64,000 nucleotides of DNA from Lysobacter arvi (GTDB lineage: Bacteria > Pseudomonadota > Gammaproteobacteria > Xanthomonadales > Xanthomonadaceae): NCBI GenBank assembly GCA_031216755.1, contig JARUHG010000003.1, positions 419,488 to 483,487 of the forward strand, given 5' to 3'. Below, in pieces: positions 52,109-61,268 of the stretch (its first letter is position 1; each line of letters opens with the position of its first letter). The notes under the pieces were generated by a model. That model made no database searches, was not told the DNA's origin, and was given only the letters and a program-made list of their open reading frames with translations. Position numbers and translations under genes: made by a program.

Positions 52109-52838
52109 CTGGCTCACCCTGGGCGCGGCATCGCTCAGCGGGCTGTTGGGCGGCGCGCATTGCGCGGCGATGTGCGGCGGCATCGCGACGGGCTTCTCCG
52201 TCTCGGCGCAGCGCTCCGACGGCCGCAGCACGCGTTCGATCGTGCCGGCACTCGAAGCGAACCTTGCGCGCATCGGCGGGTACGTCGCCGCCGGTGCGAT
52301 CGCCGGCGGCCTGGGTCACGGCATCGTGGGCGTCGCGCGCATGGACGGGCTCGCGACAGCACTGCGCATGCTCGTCGGCCTCGTGCTGATCGTCGTCGCA
52401 TTGCGGTTGTTCGATCGGCGCGGCGGGCTTTCGGCCTTGGGAGGACCCGGCGCGCGCATGTGGACATGGCTGCGTCCGCTGCAACAGCGCCTGTTGCCCG
52501 CGGACACGCGCGCCAGGCGCATCGGCCTGGCCGTGCTCTGGGGCTGGTTGCCCTGCGGGCTCAGCACGACGTTGCTCGCCGCCGCCTGGCTGCAGGCGAG
52601 CGCGCTGCAGGGCGGGCTGACAATGCTCGCGTTCGGTCTCGGCACGTTACCCGTGATGCTGCCGTTGACCTGGAGCGGCGCCCGCATCGGCCGCTGGCTG
52701 CAGACCCGCTGGCGCAATGCCGGCGCGGCGCTGGTGATGGTGGCAGGGTTGCTGACGCTGTCGGCGCCCTGGCTGATGCAGGTGCCGCAACTGCACGCCG
52801 TGCTGTCCGCGCTGGGATGCGTCACGCCGTCCGCGTGA
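52098..52838 (+). CDS. TauE/SafE-type membrane protein beside ccoS
   Basis: A 246-residue membrane protein with six or more helices, from the sulfite-exporter TauE/SafE (UreH-like) group often found after ccoI/ccoS. Conserved GAHCAAMCGGIATGF (Cys-containing first helix motif) and LWGWLPCGLSTTLLAAAWLQ. The two Cys motifs suggest copper or thiol handling rather than sulfite export. GTG start at 52098, 11 bases inside ccoS, implies coupling. It is convergent with anr, 9 bases between stops. Confidence 0.88.
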   Translation: MAIDWLTLGAASLSGLLGGAHCAAMCGGIATGFSVSAQRSDGRSTRSIVPALEANLARIGGYVAAGAIAGGLGHGIVGVARMDGLATALRMLVGLVLIVVALRLFDRRGGLSALGGPGARMWTWLRPLQQRLLPADTRARRIGLAVLWGWLPCGLSTTLLAAAWLQASALQGGLTMLAFGLGTLPVMLPLTWSGARIGRWLQTRWRNAGAALVMVAGLLTLSAPWLMQVPQLHAVLSALGCVTPSA

Positions 52839-52847
52839 CACTTGCGC

Positions 52848-53612
52848 TTACGGCGTGCTGCGCGCGCGACGGGTTCGCGGCGCTTCGTCCTCGCCGCCGT
52901 GCGCCAGGCGCGTGAGTTCCTCGATATCAACGATCTCCACGCGACGGCCGTGCACGTCGATGACGCCGTCTTCCTGCAGGCGCGTGAAGCCGCGGCTCAC
53001 CGTTTCCAGCGCAAGCCCCAGGTAACGCGCGACGTCCTCGCGGCTCATCGGCAGCTTGAACTGGGTCGAGGACTGGCCGATCTGCCGGAAGCGCTCACCG
53101 AGTCCGTGCAGGAACAACGCGATGCGTTCGTTCGCCTGTCGCCGCACCAGCATGCCCATGTGGTCATGATCGCGGTTGAGGCTATGGCCGATGACGCGCA
53201 GCAGCTGCTGCTGCAATCCGGGCACCTGCGCGGCCACGTCGGTGAGCTGGCTGAAGGGCACTTCGCAGACGTTCGCGTCGCCGAGCGCGACCGCTTCGCA
53301 GCGGTGCGCGCCGCCGCCGAGCGCGTCCAGCCCGATGAGTTCCCCCGGCAGGTGGAAACCGAGCACCTGCTCGTCGCCGTCCTCGCTCAGCGTCACGGTC
53401 TTGAACGCACCGTCGCGGGCGACATACACCGCTTCCAGCGAATCGCCGATGCGGAACAGGCGTTCGCCACGCGCGATGGGACGACGGCGCCGGACGATCT
53501 CGTCCAGCCGGTCCAGCTCGGGGCCGCTGATGCCGGCCGGCAGGCAAAGCTGCTGGAGCGAGCATTGGGAGCAACTGCGGCGCAGGTGCGCAAGATCCAG
53601 GGGACTGTTCAT
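52848..53612 (-). CDS. anr: Anr/FNR-family oxygen-sensing regulator
   Basis: A 254-residue FNR-type activator that dimerises with an oxygen-labile [4Fe-4S] cluster. The cluster cysteines are C14, C17, C23 and the distal C116 (in ANVCEVPF); an extra C105 is also seen. cNMP-binding fold ~25-150, then the helix-turn-helix MSREDVARYLGLALETVSRG with the E..SR recognition residues that read TTGAT. Sites of that type lie upstream of ccoN, hemN and the ODP-type MBL gene in this window. Encoded convergent to the cbb3 operon. ATG 53612. A hairpin terminator precedes its promoter region (53698-53717). Confidence 0.95.
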   Translation of the reverse strand: MNSPLDLAHLRRSCSQCSLQQLCLPAGISGPELDRLDEIVRRRRPIARGERLFRIGDSLEAVYVARDGAFKTVTLSEDGDEQVLGFHLPGELIGLDALGGGAHRCEAVALGDANVCEVPFSQLTDVAAQVPGLQQQLLRVIGHSLNRDHDHMGMLVRRQANERIALFLHGLGERFRQIGQSSTQFKLPMSREDVARYLGLALETVSRGFTRLQEDGVIDVHGRRVEIVDIEELTRLAHGGEDEAPRTRRARSTP

Positions 53613-54221
53613 CGTGGGCCATTGTCGCACGGGGGAAAGTGCAGCCGCCGTCGATGCGCGGGGCGAATTGTCCAGCCCGTCGCGCAGTGGAAAACGAAAG
53701 GCGGCCGGAGCCGCCTTCCGCGCCACACACCCGAAGTGTCCGCCCTCTGCCGGGGCCTTGCGACACGCCACCGCAGAACGGAGGCGATGTCGCGGCCCGA
53801 CTCTGCGCCAAGCTTGATGAACCTCGACGTCATCCGGATTCGCGCGTCGACGTGCGCTTAACCCCGCCCGCAGCGGTTTCTGCTTGACCTCGGGTATTGC
53901 GCGAAGCGCGTCACGGATCACGCCCATGCAGCGGGTGAATGCCCGGCCTCCATATACCCCGGCGCCGTGCGCACGGCTGCCCGATGCCGGATTCAACGCT
54001 GCGCCTCGACGCGCGTGCGCGAAGCGCCCAGGTCGGCACACATGCACCGCCAGGTTCCAAATGCGGGACAGTGTTTCCCCGGATTCCGGTCTTTGTTCCG
54101 CGAATGCAACGCCCATCTCCTTCGTGCAGCGATGGCCGCCCAGGCATTCCGCCAGGACCCGTCGCCTTGAAGCGCCGCTCCCTCCCCTATTTCGCGGTGC
54201 GCATGCAGGAGTCGATTCGCA
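53613..54221. other. Region between anr and the outer-membrane gene, with a minus-strand terminator
   Basis: 609 bases without a convincing protein gene on either strand. A rho-independent terminator on the minus strand (53698-53717) stands before anr but no gene ends there, so an untranslated RNA of perhaps 240 bases is possible (candidate -10 TATATG near 53951). The right part upstream of 54222 is GC-rich with CAGGAG as Shine-Dalgarno for the next gene. Confidence 0.5.
53698..53717 (-). terminator. Orphan rho-independent terminator upstream of anr
   Basis: AAGGCGGC (53698-53705), loop CGGA, GCCGCCTT (53710-53717); the minus strand continues TTTCGTTTTCC. No T-run on the plus strand. Confidence 0.75.
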
Positions 54222-54770
54222 ATGAAGAAGAACGAACGCAAGAAGAGCACGCTGCTGTCCACCGCCCTGGTGGCCGTCATCGCCAGCGCTGCCGCCTTTG
54301 GCGCGCAGGCCGCCGACAAGGGCTTCTACGCCGGCGCCGGCGTGGGCCAGTCCTACGTCGACGAAGGCGCATACGACGACGAGGACACCGCGTACTCGGT
54401 CTTCGGCGGTTACCAGTTCAACCGCTGGTTCGGCCTGGAAGGCGGCTACGCCGATTTCGGCAAGCTCGAGCCGCGCGGCACCGGCACGCCGCTGGAAGCG
54501 AGCTCGGTCTACCTGACCGCCGTGGGCACCGTGCCGGTCACCGACCGCTTCTCGATCTACGGCAAGGCCGGTTTCCAGCGCTGGGACCTGGATCGCGCGA
54601 TTCCGTCCATCGTCGGCAACACCGACGACAACGGCACCGATCCGACCTACGGCCTGGGCGTGCAGTACCGCTTCACCGACAACGTCGCGCTGCGCGGCGA
54701 ATACAGCCGCTTCGAGGCCGAGGACACCGATCTGGATCTCGCGCAGATCCAGTTGCGCTACGACTTCTGA
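54222..54770 (+). CDS. Outer-membrane beta-barrel protein, OmpA/OmpW-like
   Basis: A 182-residue exported eight-stranded barrel: signal STLLSTALVAVIASAAAFGA ending AQA, then alternating strands (GFYAGAGVGQSYVDE, AYSVFGGYQFNRWFGLEGGY, VYLTAVGTVPV, FSIYGKAGFQRW, TYGLGVQYRFTDNVALRGEY) and the terminal IQLRYDF, a C-terminal Phe insertion signal. No OmpA peptidoglycan domain. Family and barrel type are clear; the function (porin, adhesin, stabiliser) is not. ATG 54222 and strong terminator 54796-54823. Confidence 0.9.
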   Translation: MKKNERKKSTLLSTALVAVIASAAAFGAQAADKGFYAGAGVGQSYVDEGAYDDEDTAYSVFGGYQFNRWFGLEGGYADFGKLEPRGTGTPLEASSVYLTAVGTVPVTDRFSIYGKAGFQRWDLDRAIPSIVGNTDDNGTDPTYGLGVQYRFTDNVALRGEYSRFEAEDTDLDLAQIQLRYDF

Positions 54771-54795
54771 GTCGAAGGCCTCGGGGCCGGAACGG

Positions 54796-54823
54796 AAGGC
54801 CGCCGGTGCGAACCGGCGGCCTT
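54796..54823 (+). terminator. Terminator of the outer-membrane barrel gene
   Basis: AAGGCCGCCGGT (54796-54807), loop GCGA, ACCGGCGGCCTT (54812-54823), then CTGCGTT. 12-base perfect stem. Confidence 0.85.
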
Positions 54824-54904
54824 CTGCGTTCATGCCGCAACGCAACTGGCGGCCGGCCGACGCGACGGGCACTCTGGGGGCACGTCGAGCACGGGAAGCC
54901 GCCC

Positions 54905-56188
54905 TTGGATCCGACCTCCGCTTCGCCCGGAACCCTGCGCGCCGTCAGCCGATGGCAGATCGTCGGCCTCTCGATCAACGACGTCATCGGCAGCGGCATC
55001 TACCTGCTGCCGGCGGCCGCCGCGGCGCTGCTCGGGCCGGCGAGCCTGTGGGCGGTGCTGCTGGCGGGCCTGGCGGTGAGCCTGCTGGTGCTGTGCTACG
55101 CGCAGGCCGCGAGTTATTTCGACGCGCCCGGCGGCGGCTATCTTTACGCACGCGAAGCCTTCGGCCCGTTCATCGGCTTCGAAGTGGGCTGGATGCTGCT
55201 GCTCACCCGCGTGGCCACCGCCGCCGCACTCGCCAACGGGCTGGCCGAAGCGGTCACGCACTTCTGGCCCGCCGCCGACGCCGGCTGGGCACGCGTGTCC
55301 ATCGTGACCGGTTCGATCGCGTTGCTGGTGGCGATCAATGTCGTCGGCGTTCGCGCGGCGGCGAACGCGGGCGTGCTGCTGGCCATCGGCAAGCTCGTGC
55401 CGCTGGCGCTGTTCGTGGCGATCGGCCTGTTCCATGTGGATGCCTCACTCGCGGCGCCGTCGACCGCACCGCTGACGGCGCGCCCGCTCGCCGAAGCGGC
55501 GTTGCTGCTGCTGTTCGCCTACGCGGGCTTCGAGAACCTGCCGGCCGCGGCCGGCGAGTACCGCAATCCGCGCCGCGACGTGCCCTTCGCACTGCTGACG
55601 ATGATCGCCACCGTCACGCTCGTGTACGTCAGCGTGCAGTGGGTCGCGCTGGGCACCCTGCCCGGCCTGGCGCGTTCGTCGACGCCGCTCGCGGAAGCCG
55701 CCTCGCGGTTCGCCGGCGAATGGCTTGCGTTGCTGATGACGGTCGGCGCGAGCATCTCGATCCTGGGCACGAGCAGCAACACGGTGCTGATGGCGCCGCG
55801 CTATCTGCTCGCGCTGTCGCAGGACGGTTACGGGCCGCGCTGGCTCGGTGCGATCCACCCGCGCTTCCGCACGCCGGCGGTGGCGATCGTGCTGATCGGT
55901 GCGATCTCGCTCGCGCTGGCGCTGTCGGGTTCGTTCGTGCAACTGGCCTTGCTGTCGGTGGTCTCGCGGCTGTGCACGTACCTTGGAACGGCCGGATCGG
56001 TGCTGGTGTTGCGGCATCGCCATGCCCATCGCGAAGGCGCGCTGCGCCTGCCTGGCGGGGCGCTCATCCCCGTCGCGGCGCTCGCCCTGAGCCTCGGCTT
56101 GCTGGCGAGCGCGCAGATCGCGAACCTCATCGCGGCGGCGATCGCGTTGGCGATCGGCGCGCTGGTGTACCGGTTGCGTCGACGCTGA
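54905..56188 (+). CDS. APC-superfamily amino acid permease
   Basis: A 427-residue permease with 12 helices. The signature GLSINDVIGSGIYLLPAAAA covers helix 1 with the substrate-binding break (GSGI), and the helix-6 region reads LLLLFAYAGFENLPAAAGEY. Such transporters take up or exchange amino acids or amines; substrate not defined. TTG start at 54905 is preferred because GGGAAG is 8 bases before and no ATG/GTG lies in frame nearby; confidence in the start is moderate. Convergent with AmiD gene, 7 bases between stops. Confidence 0.88.
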   Translation: MDPTSASPGTLRAVSRWQIVGLSINDVIGSGIYLLPAAAAALLGPASLWAVLLAGLAVSLLVLCYAQAASYFDAPGGGYLYAREAFGPFIGFEVGWMLLLTRVATAAALANGLAEAVTHFWPAADAGWARVSIVTGSIALLVAINVVGVRAAANAGVLLAIGKLVPLALFVAIGLFHVDASLAAPSTAPLTARPLAEAALLLLFAYAGFENLPAAAGEYRNPRRDVPFALLTMIATVTLVYVSVQWVALGTLPGLARSSTPLAEAASRFAGEWLALLMTVGASISILGTSSNTVLMAPRYLLALSQDGYGPRWLGAIHPRFRTPAVAIVLIGAISLALALSGSFVQLALLSVVSRLCTYLGTAGSVLVLRHRHAHREGALRLPGGALIPVAALALSLGLLASAQIANLIAAAIALAIGALVYRLRRR

Positions 56189-56195
56189 CGCCCGG

Positions 56196-56954
56196 TCACG
56201 GCACGATGGCGGGCTCCGGCATCGCCATCAGCTGTTGCTGCAGATCGAACAGGATCTCCGCGTCGCCGGGCAGCCATTGCGCGTCTTCGCTGCCGCGGTA
56301 ATGGCGATGGAAGGCGCGCACCGCCGCGTCGGGATCGCGCAGGTCGTAGCCGATCAGGCGCATCGCCGCCCACGGATCGAAGCCCGGCGGCACCGGCGCA
56401 ACCTGCGCGCGCGGCCACAGGCCGTAGCCGGCGTCGGCCAGCCGCTTCCACGGGAACAGCGCGCTCGGGTCGCGCTTGCGCGTCGGCGCGATGTCGCCGT
56501 GCCCGATCACCAGGTGCCGGGGAATGTCGAGCCGTGCGGTGATGTCGTCGAGCAGTCGCAGGAGCGAGGCGATCTGCGCGTCGCTGAAAGCCTCCGAGCC
56601 GTCGTTGTCCAGCTCGATGCCGATCGATGCGGAGTTCAGGTCGCTCACGCCGCCCCAGCGCGATGCGCCCGCGTGCCACGCGCGTTCGCTCTCGGCGACC
56701 AGCTGGTACAACGCGCCGTCGTCGCCGATCAGGTAGTGCGCGCTCACGCGGCCGCCCGCGTTGCGCGTCTGCAACGTGAGCAGCGCCGCTTCGGCGCTCT
56801 CCATTTCCGTATGGTGCAGCACGATGACGACCGGCCGGCGCGGATCGTGGTTGGGCGAAGGACGCCACGCCGCCAGCGGATTGCGCTCCTCCGGCGGAGT
56901 CGTCGCGCACGCGGCCAACACGCAGGCGAGCAGGATCAGGACGATGGCACGCAT
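56196..56954 (-). CDS. amiD: N-acetylmuramoyl-L-alanine amidase, AmiD-type lipoprotein
   Basis: A 252-residue amidase_2 lipoprotein: signal MRAIVLILLACVLAAC (lipobox LAAC), then a zinc amidase core with VIVLHHTEMESAEA, AHYLIGDDGALYQLV, IGIELDN and HGDIAPTRKRDPSALFPW (zinc His residues in LHHT and GHGD). A C-terminal peptidoglycan-binding-like domain covers ~165-250. It cuts amide links between muramic acid and the peptide, used in recycling. Anchored to the outer membrane in relatives. ATG 56954. Confidence 0.93.
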   Translation of the reverse strand: MRAIVLILLACVLAACATTPPEERNPLAAWRPSPNHDPRRPVVIVLHHTEMESAEAALLTLQTRNAGGRVSAHYLIGDDGALYQLVAESERAWHAGASRWGGVSDLNSASIGIELDNDGSEAFSDAQIASLLRLLDDITARLDIPRHLVIGHGDIAPTRKRDPSALFPWKRLADAGYGLWPRAQVAPVPPGFDPWAAMRLIGYDLRDPDAAVRAFHRHYRGSEDAQWLPGDAEILFDLQQQLMAMPEPAIVP

Positions 56955-57061
56955 GGGTCGGATGGCGGGACGGGGACCGGGCGAGTATAGGCAGTCGCCG
57001 TCACCGCGCCGCACAGCGGTCCCTGCCATCCGACGATGGCGATGCGGCCGGCCTTCGGCGC

Positions 57062-57967
57062 TCACTCGCGCTTGATCGCGTGTCCGCCGAACTGCGCGCG
57101 CATCGCGGCGAGGAGCTTGTCGGCGAACGAATCGTCCTCGCGCGAGCGCAACCGTTCCAGCAGGGACAGCGTGATCACCGGCGCCGAGACATCCAGTTCG
57201 ATGGCCTCGGCGACCGTCCAGCGGCCTTCGCCCGAATCGGACACGTAGGGCGCGATGCCGGACATCGTCGGGTTCTCTTCCAACGCGTTCGCGCTGAGGT
57301 CGAGCAGCCACGAACGCACGACGCTGCCGTGTCGCCAGATCTGCGCGATCTGCCCCAGGTCCAGCGCGAAATCGGCGCGCTTTTGCATGATCGCGAAGCC
57401 TTCGGCGTAGGCCTGCATCATTCCGTACTCGATGCCGTTGTGGACCATCTTGGTGAAATGCCCGGCGCCGCTGGGCCCGACATGGCCCCAGCCGCGATCG
57501 GCCGCCGGCGCCAGCGCCTCGAAGACGGCGCGCAGCCGTTCCACGGCCGCGTCGTCGCCGCCAACCATCAGGCTGTAGCCCTCGCTCAGGCCCCACACGC
57601 CACCGCTGGTACCGCTGTCCACGTAGGCGATGCCATGCGCGGCGAGCATCTTCGCGCGGCGCATGGTGTCCTTGTAGAACGAATTGCCGCCATCGACGAT
57701 CGTGTCGCCGCTTGCCAGTTGCGGCAGCAGGTCGGCGATCGTGCGATCCACCGGCTCGCCCGCCGGCACCATCAGCCACACCACGCGCGGAGTGGGCAGG
57801 CGCTCGATCACCTCGGCGAGCGAGGCCACCGGTTCGATGCCGCCCTGCGCGGCCCGTTCGCGCGCCTGCGCGCCGGGATCGAACCCGACCACGCGATGCC
57901 CATGCTGCACCAGCCGCTGCGCCATGTTCGCGCCCATGCGGCCCAGTCCGATCATGCCCAGTTCCAT
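57062..57967 (-). CDS. gnd: 6-phosphogluconate dehydrogenase (short, decarboxylating)
   Basis: A 301-residue enzyme of the short 6PGDH class (~300 versus ~470 residues). NAD(P) loop GLGRMGANMAQRL; the conserved YVDSGTSGGVWGL, SGAGHFTKMVHNGIEYGMMQ motifs for substrate and catalytic Lys; SDSGEGRWTVAEA. It oxidises 6-phosphogluconate to ribulose 5-phosphate with CO2 release in the pentose pathway. Cofactor preference not determinable. ATG 57967; GTG/other upstream frame extends without conserved sequence. Confidence 0.95.
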   Translation of the reverse strand: MELGMIGLGRMGANMAQRLVQHGHRVVGFDPGAQARERAAQGGIEPVASLAEVIERLPTPRVVWLMVPAGEPVDRTIADLLPQLASGDTIVDGGNSFYKDTMRRAKMLAAHGIAYVDSGTSGGVWGLSEGYSLMVGGDDAAVERLRAVFEALAPAADRGWGHVGPSGAGHFTKMVHNGIEYGMMQAYAEGFAIMQKRADFALDLGQIAQIWRHGSVVRSWLLDLSANALEENPTMSGIAPYVSDSGEGRWTVAEAIELDVSAPVITLSLLERLRSREDDSFADKLLAAMRAQFGGHAIKRE

Positions 57968-58151
57968 CCAAGACTCCGATGCGAGGCGGCCATGGCCGCG
58001 ATGGGCCACAGGATGGCGCATGCGCGCGCGTACTTCATCCTCGGCGTGGACGTTCGTACGGCGATGCTAAGGACGCGTGAACGCGGCGTGGTCGGAGCGT
58101 GTCGTCGAATCGGTCCGTTGCGACACCGGCCGAGAGAACGGCCCGCGTGCC

Positions 58152-58568
58152 TCAGTGCGGAAGCGACGGCGTCGACACCGGAGCAGGCGGGTCGCGCTCG
58201 ACGCGTTCCTGCTCCAGCGCAGCCAGGTGTTCTTCGAGCGTGCGACCCAGCGCGGCGGCCTCGCGTCCGGCGGCATGCAGCAGCGGGGCAGAGGCCTCCA
58301 GCCGCACCTCGCGGCCGGCGCGCTCCTGCACGGCCACCACGTGGCGCAGCATCGCCAGCGCCATGGCCGCGCTGTCGCTGCGCGCCGCGACCTGGCTGCC
58401 CAGGACCAGCAGCCATTCGCCATCGCGCCAGCCCACGCCACCGATCGCGTTGTCGTCGGCGTCGAGGAGTTGCGCGTGCGGTTGCAGGGCGGCGCCGAGG
58501 CGGCGGATCGGTCGGGCCGGTTCCTTCTTCTTGCGCGCGTCGCGCTTGGCCTTGGAATTGCGTGACAT
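58152..58568 (-). CDS. Conserved hypothetical protein
   Basis: A 138-residue cytoplasmic protein: basic N-terminus MSRNSKAKRDARKKKEPARP then an alpha/beta region (GVGWRDGEWLLVLGSQVAAR, AMALAMLRHVVAVQERAGRE) and a Pro-rich end. No known domain. It could be a small nucleic-acid or ribosome-associated protein because of its basic N-terminus, but nothing else supports it. ATG 58568; stop 58152. Between gnd and lipocalin genes on the same strand. Confidence 0.7.
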   Translation of the reverse strand: MSRNSKAKRDARKKKEPARPIRRLGAALQPHAQLLDADDNAIGGVGWRDGEWLLVLGSQVAARSDSAAMALAMLRHVVAVQERAGREVRLEASAPLLHAAGREAAALGRTLEEHLAALEQERVERDPPAPVSTPSLPH

Positions 58569-58648
58569 GAGGGCTCGCGATCGCGTTACGGGCCGCGCAT
58601 TCTAGGCCGATCGCGTCGCCGGCGGCGCGGCGATGCGCGGCCGGGCGC

Positions 58649-59206
58649 TCAACGCAGCGGCGCCATCACCTTCAGTTCGCGCAGGTTGTAACCCTTCATC
58701 GCGGCCGACGCCTTCAGCCGCTGGAACAGCGCGCGGTTCATCTCCGGCTGGCGCGACAGGATCCACAGGTTCTCGCGATCGGGGCCGCCGACGATGGCCC
58801 ACTGGTATTCGGGGTCGAGGTCGATCACCCAATAATCGGCCCACACCATCGGCACCCAGGCGAGCCAGTCGGGGGCGAAGCGCACTTGGAGCGCGCCGGG
58901 CGTGCCGTCGACGGGCCGCGCCACGCCCTCCGACACGTCGGTCGCGCCATCCTTCGTCCGGCACGCGTTGCGCACGCCGACCGTGCCGTCGGCATTGGGC
59001 GTGTAGGTCGCCGTTATGTCGCCCACGCAGTTGCGCTGCCAGAACATCGGCAGGTGTGCGATCTCGTGCCATTGCCCTGCATACCGCTGCAGATCGAGCT
59101 GCGCGACCGGCACGTTCACCTGTTCCTGCGCACGCGCCGGTGCCGGCCCGAAGAGCGGGATCGACGCCACCGACAACGACATCACCAGATGCGATAAACG
59201 CGGCAT
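58649..59206 (-). CDS. Lipocalin family protein (Blc-like)
   Basis: A 185-residue exported lipocalin: signal MPRLSHLVMSLSVASIPLFG ending PARAQ, then the lipocalin motif LQRYAGQWHEIAHLPMFWQR, DITATYTPNADGTVGVRNAC, DYWVIDLDPEYQWAIVGGPD and LWILSRQPEM, in the order of E. coli Blc. Lipocalins carry lysophospholipids in the envelope. No lipobox Cys is seen after the signal, so probably soluble periplasmic rather than lipidated. ATG 59206. Confidence 0.93.
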   Translation of the reverse strand: MPRLSHLVMSLSVASIPLFGPAPARAQEQVNVPVAQLDLQRYAGQWHEIAHLPMFWQRNCVGDITATYTPNADGTVGVRNACRTKDGATDVSEGVARPVDGTPGALQVRFAPDWLAWVPMVWADYWVIDLDPEYQWAIVGGPDRENLWILSRQPEMNRALFQRLKASAAMKGYNLRELKVMAPLR

Positions 59207-59334
59207 GGAAGGTCCTCGACGGCTGGACCTTCAGATTCACGGTGGCGACGTCGTTTTCGCGTGAGCGATGCGCAGGGCTTCACCTGCGCTTCAGTGCGGT
59301 GCGTCGTCGCGCGAACGTCGCGACCGCACGAGGC

Positions 59335-59550
59335 TCAACGGAACGGCGAGAGCGCGGTGGTCCCGCATACCGACGACACGGCATGGGCGTGGAAGCTTGC
59401 GCGGCGACGGCGGCGTTCCAGCCGCGCCTCGCGTTCGCGCCGATGCGACGCTTCGCGTTCGGGATCCGCCGGAACGCGTGCCAGCGACAGCGCCAGATCG
59501 GCATCCTGGATGTAGCCCTGGTTGAACAGCAGACCGGTGAACAGGTTCAT
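59335..59550 (-). CDS. Small protein of unknown function
   Basis: A 71-residue protein, MNLFTGLLFNQGYIQDADLA..., with Arg/Glu-rich middle section and no known domain. A strong AAGGAG lies 8 bases before the ATG 59550, supporting translation. No recognised family; it may be specific to close relatives. Codon use looks ordinary. Between the lipocalin and ligase genes, minus strand. Confidence 0.55.
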   Translation of the reverse strand: MNLFTGLLFNQGYIQDADLALSLARVPADPEREASHRREREARLERRRRRASFHAHAVSSVCGTTALSPFR

Positions 59551-59678
59551 GACGCGACTCCTTGTCCGAGGTGTGCGTACATGCTGCGCCGCGCGCGAAC
59601 GCGCAAAAAGCGATCATTTCGGAACGCTTTCTTGAATGGCATTCAAGGCTTGCCGCATGGCGCGCGGGGCACGCGCGA

Positions 59679-61268
59679 TCAGCGCGCCAGGGCGCGCAAC
59701 GTGTCGAGGCGATCGGCTTCCGGCGCCGGCTTGTCGTGGCGCCAGCGCAGGATGCGCGGAAAGCGCACGGCAATCCCCGACTTGTGCCGCGAACTCGCGT
59801 TCACCGCCTCGAAGCCGAGTTCGAACACGTGCTGCGGCGCGACCGCGCGCACCGGGCCGAAGCGCTCGATCGTGTTGGCGCGGATCCAGCGATCCAGTTG
59901 CAGGATTTCCTCGTCGCTCAGCCCCGAGTACGCCTTGGCCACGGGCACCAGCGCATCGCCGTCCCAGAGGCCGAAGGTGTAGTCGGTGAACAGCGTGCTG
60001 CGCCGCCCCGATCCAGGCTGGGCGTACAGGAGCACCGCATCGACCGTCAGCGGATCGATCTTCCACTTCCACCAGTCGCCGCGCCTGCGACCGGTGCGAT
60101 ACGGCGACGCCAGGCGCTTGAGCATCAGGCCTTCCACGGCACGTTCGCGCGCGCTCTCGCGCAGCCGCGCCGCGTCCGGCCAGTCGCGCGCCTCCACGCG
60201 CGGCGAGGGCACGATCACGCGACTGTCGAAACGCGCAAGCAGATCGTCGAGCAATGCACGACGTTCGTGTAGCGGACGCTCGCGCAGGTCCTCGCCGCGC
60301 AGTTCGAGCAGGTCGTACGCAAGCACGCGCGCGGGCGTGTCGCTCAGTGTCTTCGGCCCGGGCTTGCGACGCTGGATGCGCGTCTGCAGTGCGGTGAAGG
60401 GCAGCGGCTGGTCGCCTCCGCGCCAGCCGAGCAGTTCGCCGTCGATCACCGCATCCTCCGGCAACCGCGTCGCCGCGGCTTCGACCTCGGGAAAGCGCCC
60501 GTCCAGGCGCTCCTCGCCGCGCGACCACAGCGCGATGTCGCCGTCGCGCCGGATCAGCTGAAGCCGGATGCCGTCCCACTTCCATTCCAGCAGCCATTCG
60601 TCGATGGACCCGAGGACGTCGGGCTCGACTTCCAGCGGCGAGGCGAGGAAGAACGGATAGGGTTGTCGCCGGTCGCTTTCCAGCACGCCCGGCGACAACA
60701 GATCGTCGAGGAACTGCGGCGTCGGCGTCCACGCGCCGAGCATGCGCTGCGCGATCAGCGCGATGTCGAGGCCCGACCGTTCGGCCAGCGCCTGCTGCAC
60801 GAGCCGTTGCGACACGCCCACGCGCAACGCGCCGGTGAGCAGCTTGTTGAACAGCAGCCGTTGTCCGGTGGGCAACGTGCGCCAGCCTTCGACCACGGCC
60901 GCGCGGCGCAATTCGGGCGCCTGGTTGGCGACGGGGAGCAGGTGCCGTTCGATCCACTCCGACAGCGGGCGTTCGGGCGCGGCCGCGTCGGGATCGTCGA
61001 GCAGCAGCGTCAGCGTCTCGGCGAGATCGCCCACGTGGCCGTGGCTTTCCTCCACCAGCCACGACGGCAGGCCGCTTTCCTCGATGATCCACTCGTGCAG
61101 CTCGCGCGTGTTCGCGATGCGCGACAGCTTGCCGCCCGACAGCAACCACAGCGCCCACGCGGCATCGGCCGGCGGCGCGTCGCGGAAGTACGCGATGAGC
61201 GCGGCGCGCTTGTCGCCGGTCGCCGTGGTCTGGTCGAGCTCGCGGTACAGGTCGGCGAAGCGTTTCAT
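59679..61268 (-). CDS. ATP-dependent DNA ligase
   Basis: A 529-residue ATP-dependent ligase of the bacterial LigB/LigC-like group. N-terminal DNA-binding domain 1-195, nucleotidyltransferase motif I EWKWDGIRLQL (K adenylated), motifs III-V around VIDGELLGW, RAVEGLMLKR and GDWWKWKIDPLTVDAVLL, then an OB domain. It works in repair rather than replication (LigA, NAD-dependent). The start ATG overlaps the exonuclease stop (ATGA), so they are coupled as a repair pair. Confidence 0.94.
   Translation of the reverse strand: MKRFADLYRELDQTTATGDKRAALIAYFRDAPPADAAWALWLLSGGKLSRIANTRELHEWIIEESGLPSWLVEESHGHVGDLAETLTLLLDDPDAAAPERPLSEWIERHLLPVANQAPELRRAAVVEGWRTLPTGQRLLFNKLLTGALRVGVSQRLVQQALAERSGLDIALIAQRMLGAWTPTPQFLDDLLSPGVLESDRRQPYPFFLASPLEVEPDVLGSIDEWLLEWKWDGIRLQLIRRDGDIALWSRGEERLDGRFPEVEAAATRLPEDAVIDGELLGWRGGDQPLPFTALQTRIQRRKPGPKTLSDTPARVLAYDLLELRGEDLRERPLHERRALLDDLLARFDSRVIVPSPRVEARDWPDAARLRESARERAVEGLMLKRLASPYRTGRRRGDWWKWKIDPLTVDAVLLYAQPGSGRRSTLFTDYTFGLWDGDALVPVAKAYSGLSDEEILQLDRWIRANTIERFGPVRAVAPQHVFELGFEAVNASSRHKSGIAVRFPRILRWRHDKPAPEADRLDTLRALAR

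Noticed and set aside
53182..54147. Minus-strand ORFs upstream of anr
   Set aside because: No Shine-Dalgarno, biased Arg content and no match; the terminator suggests RNA rather than protein.
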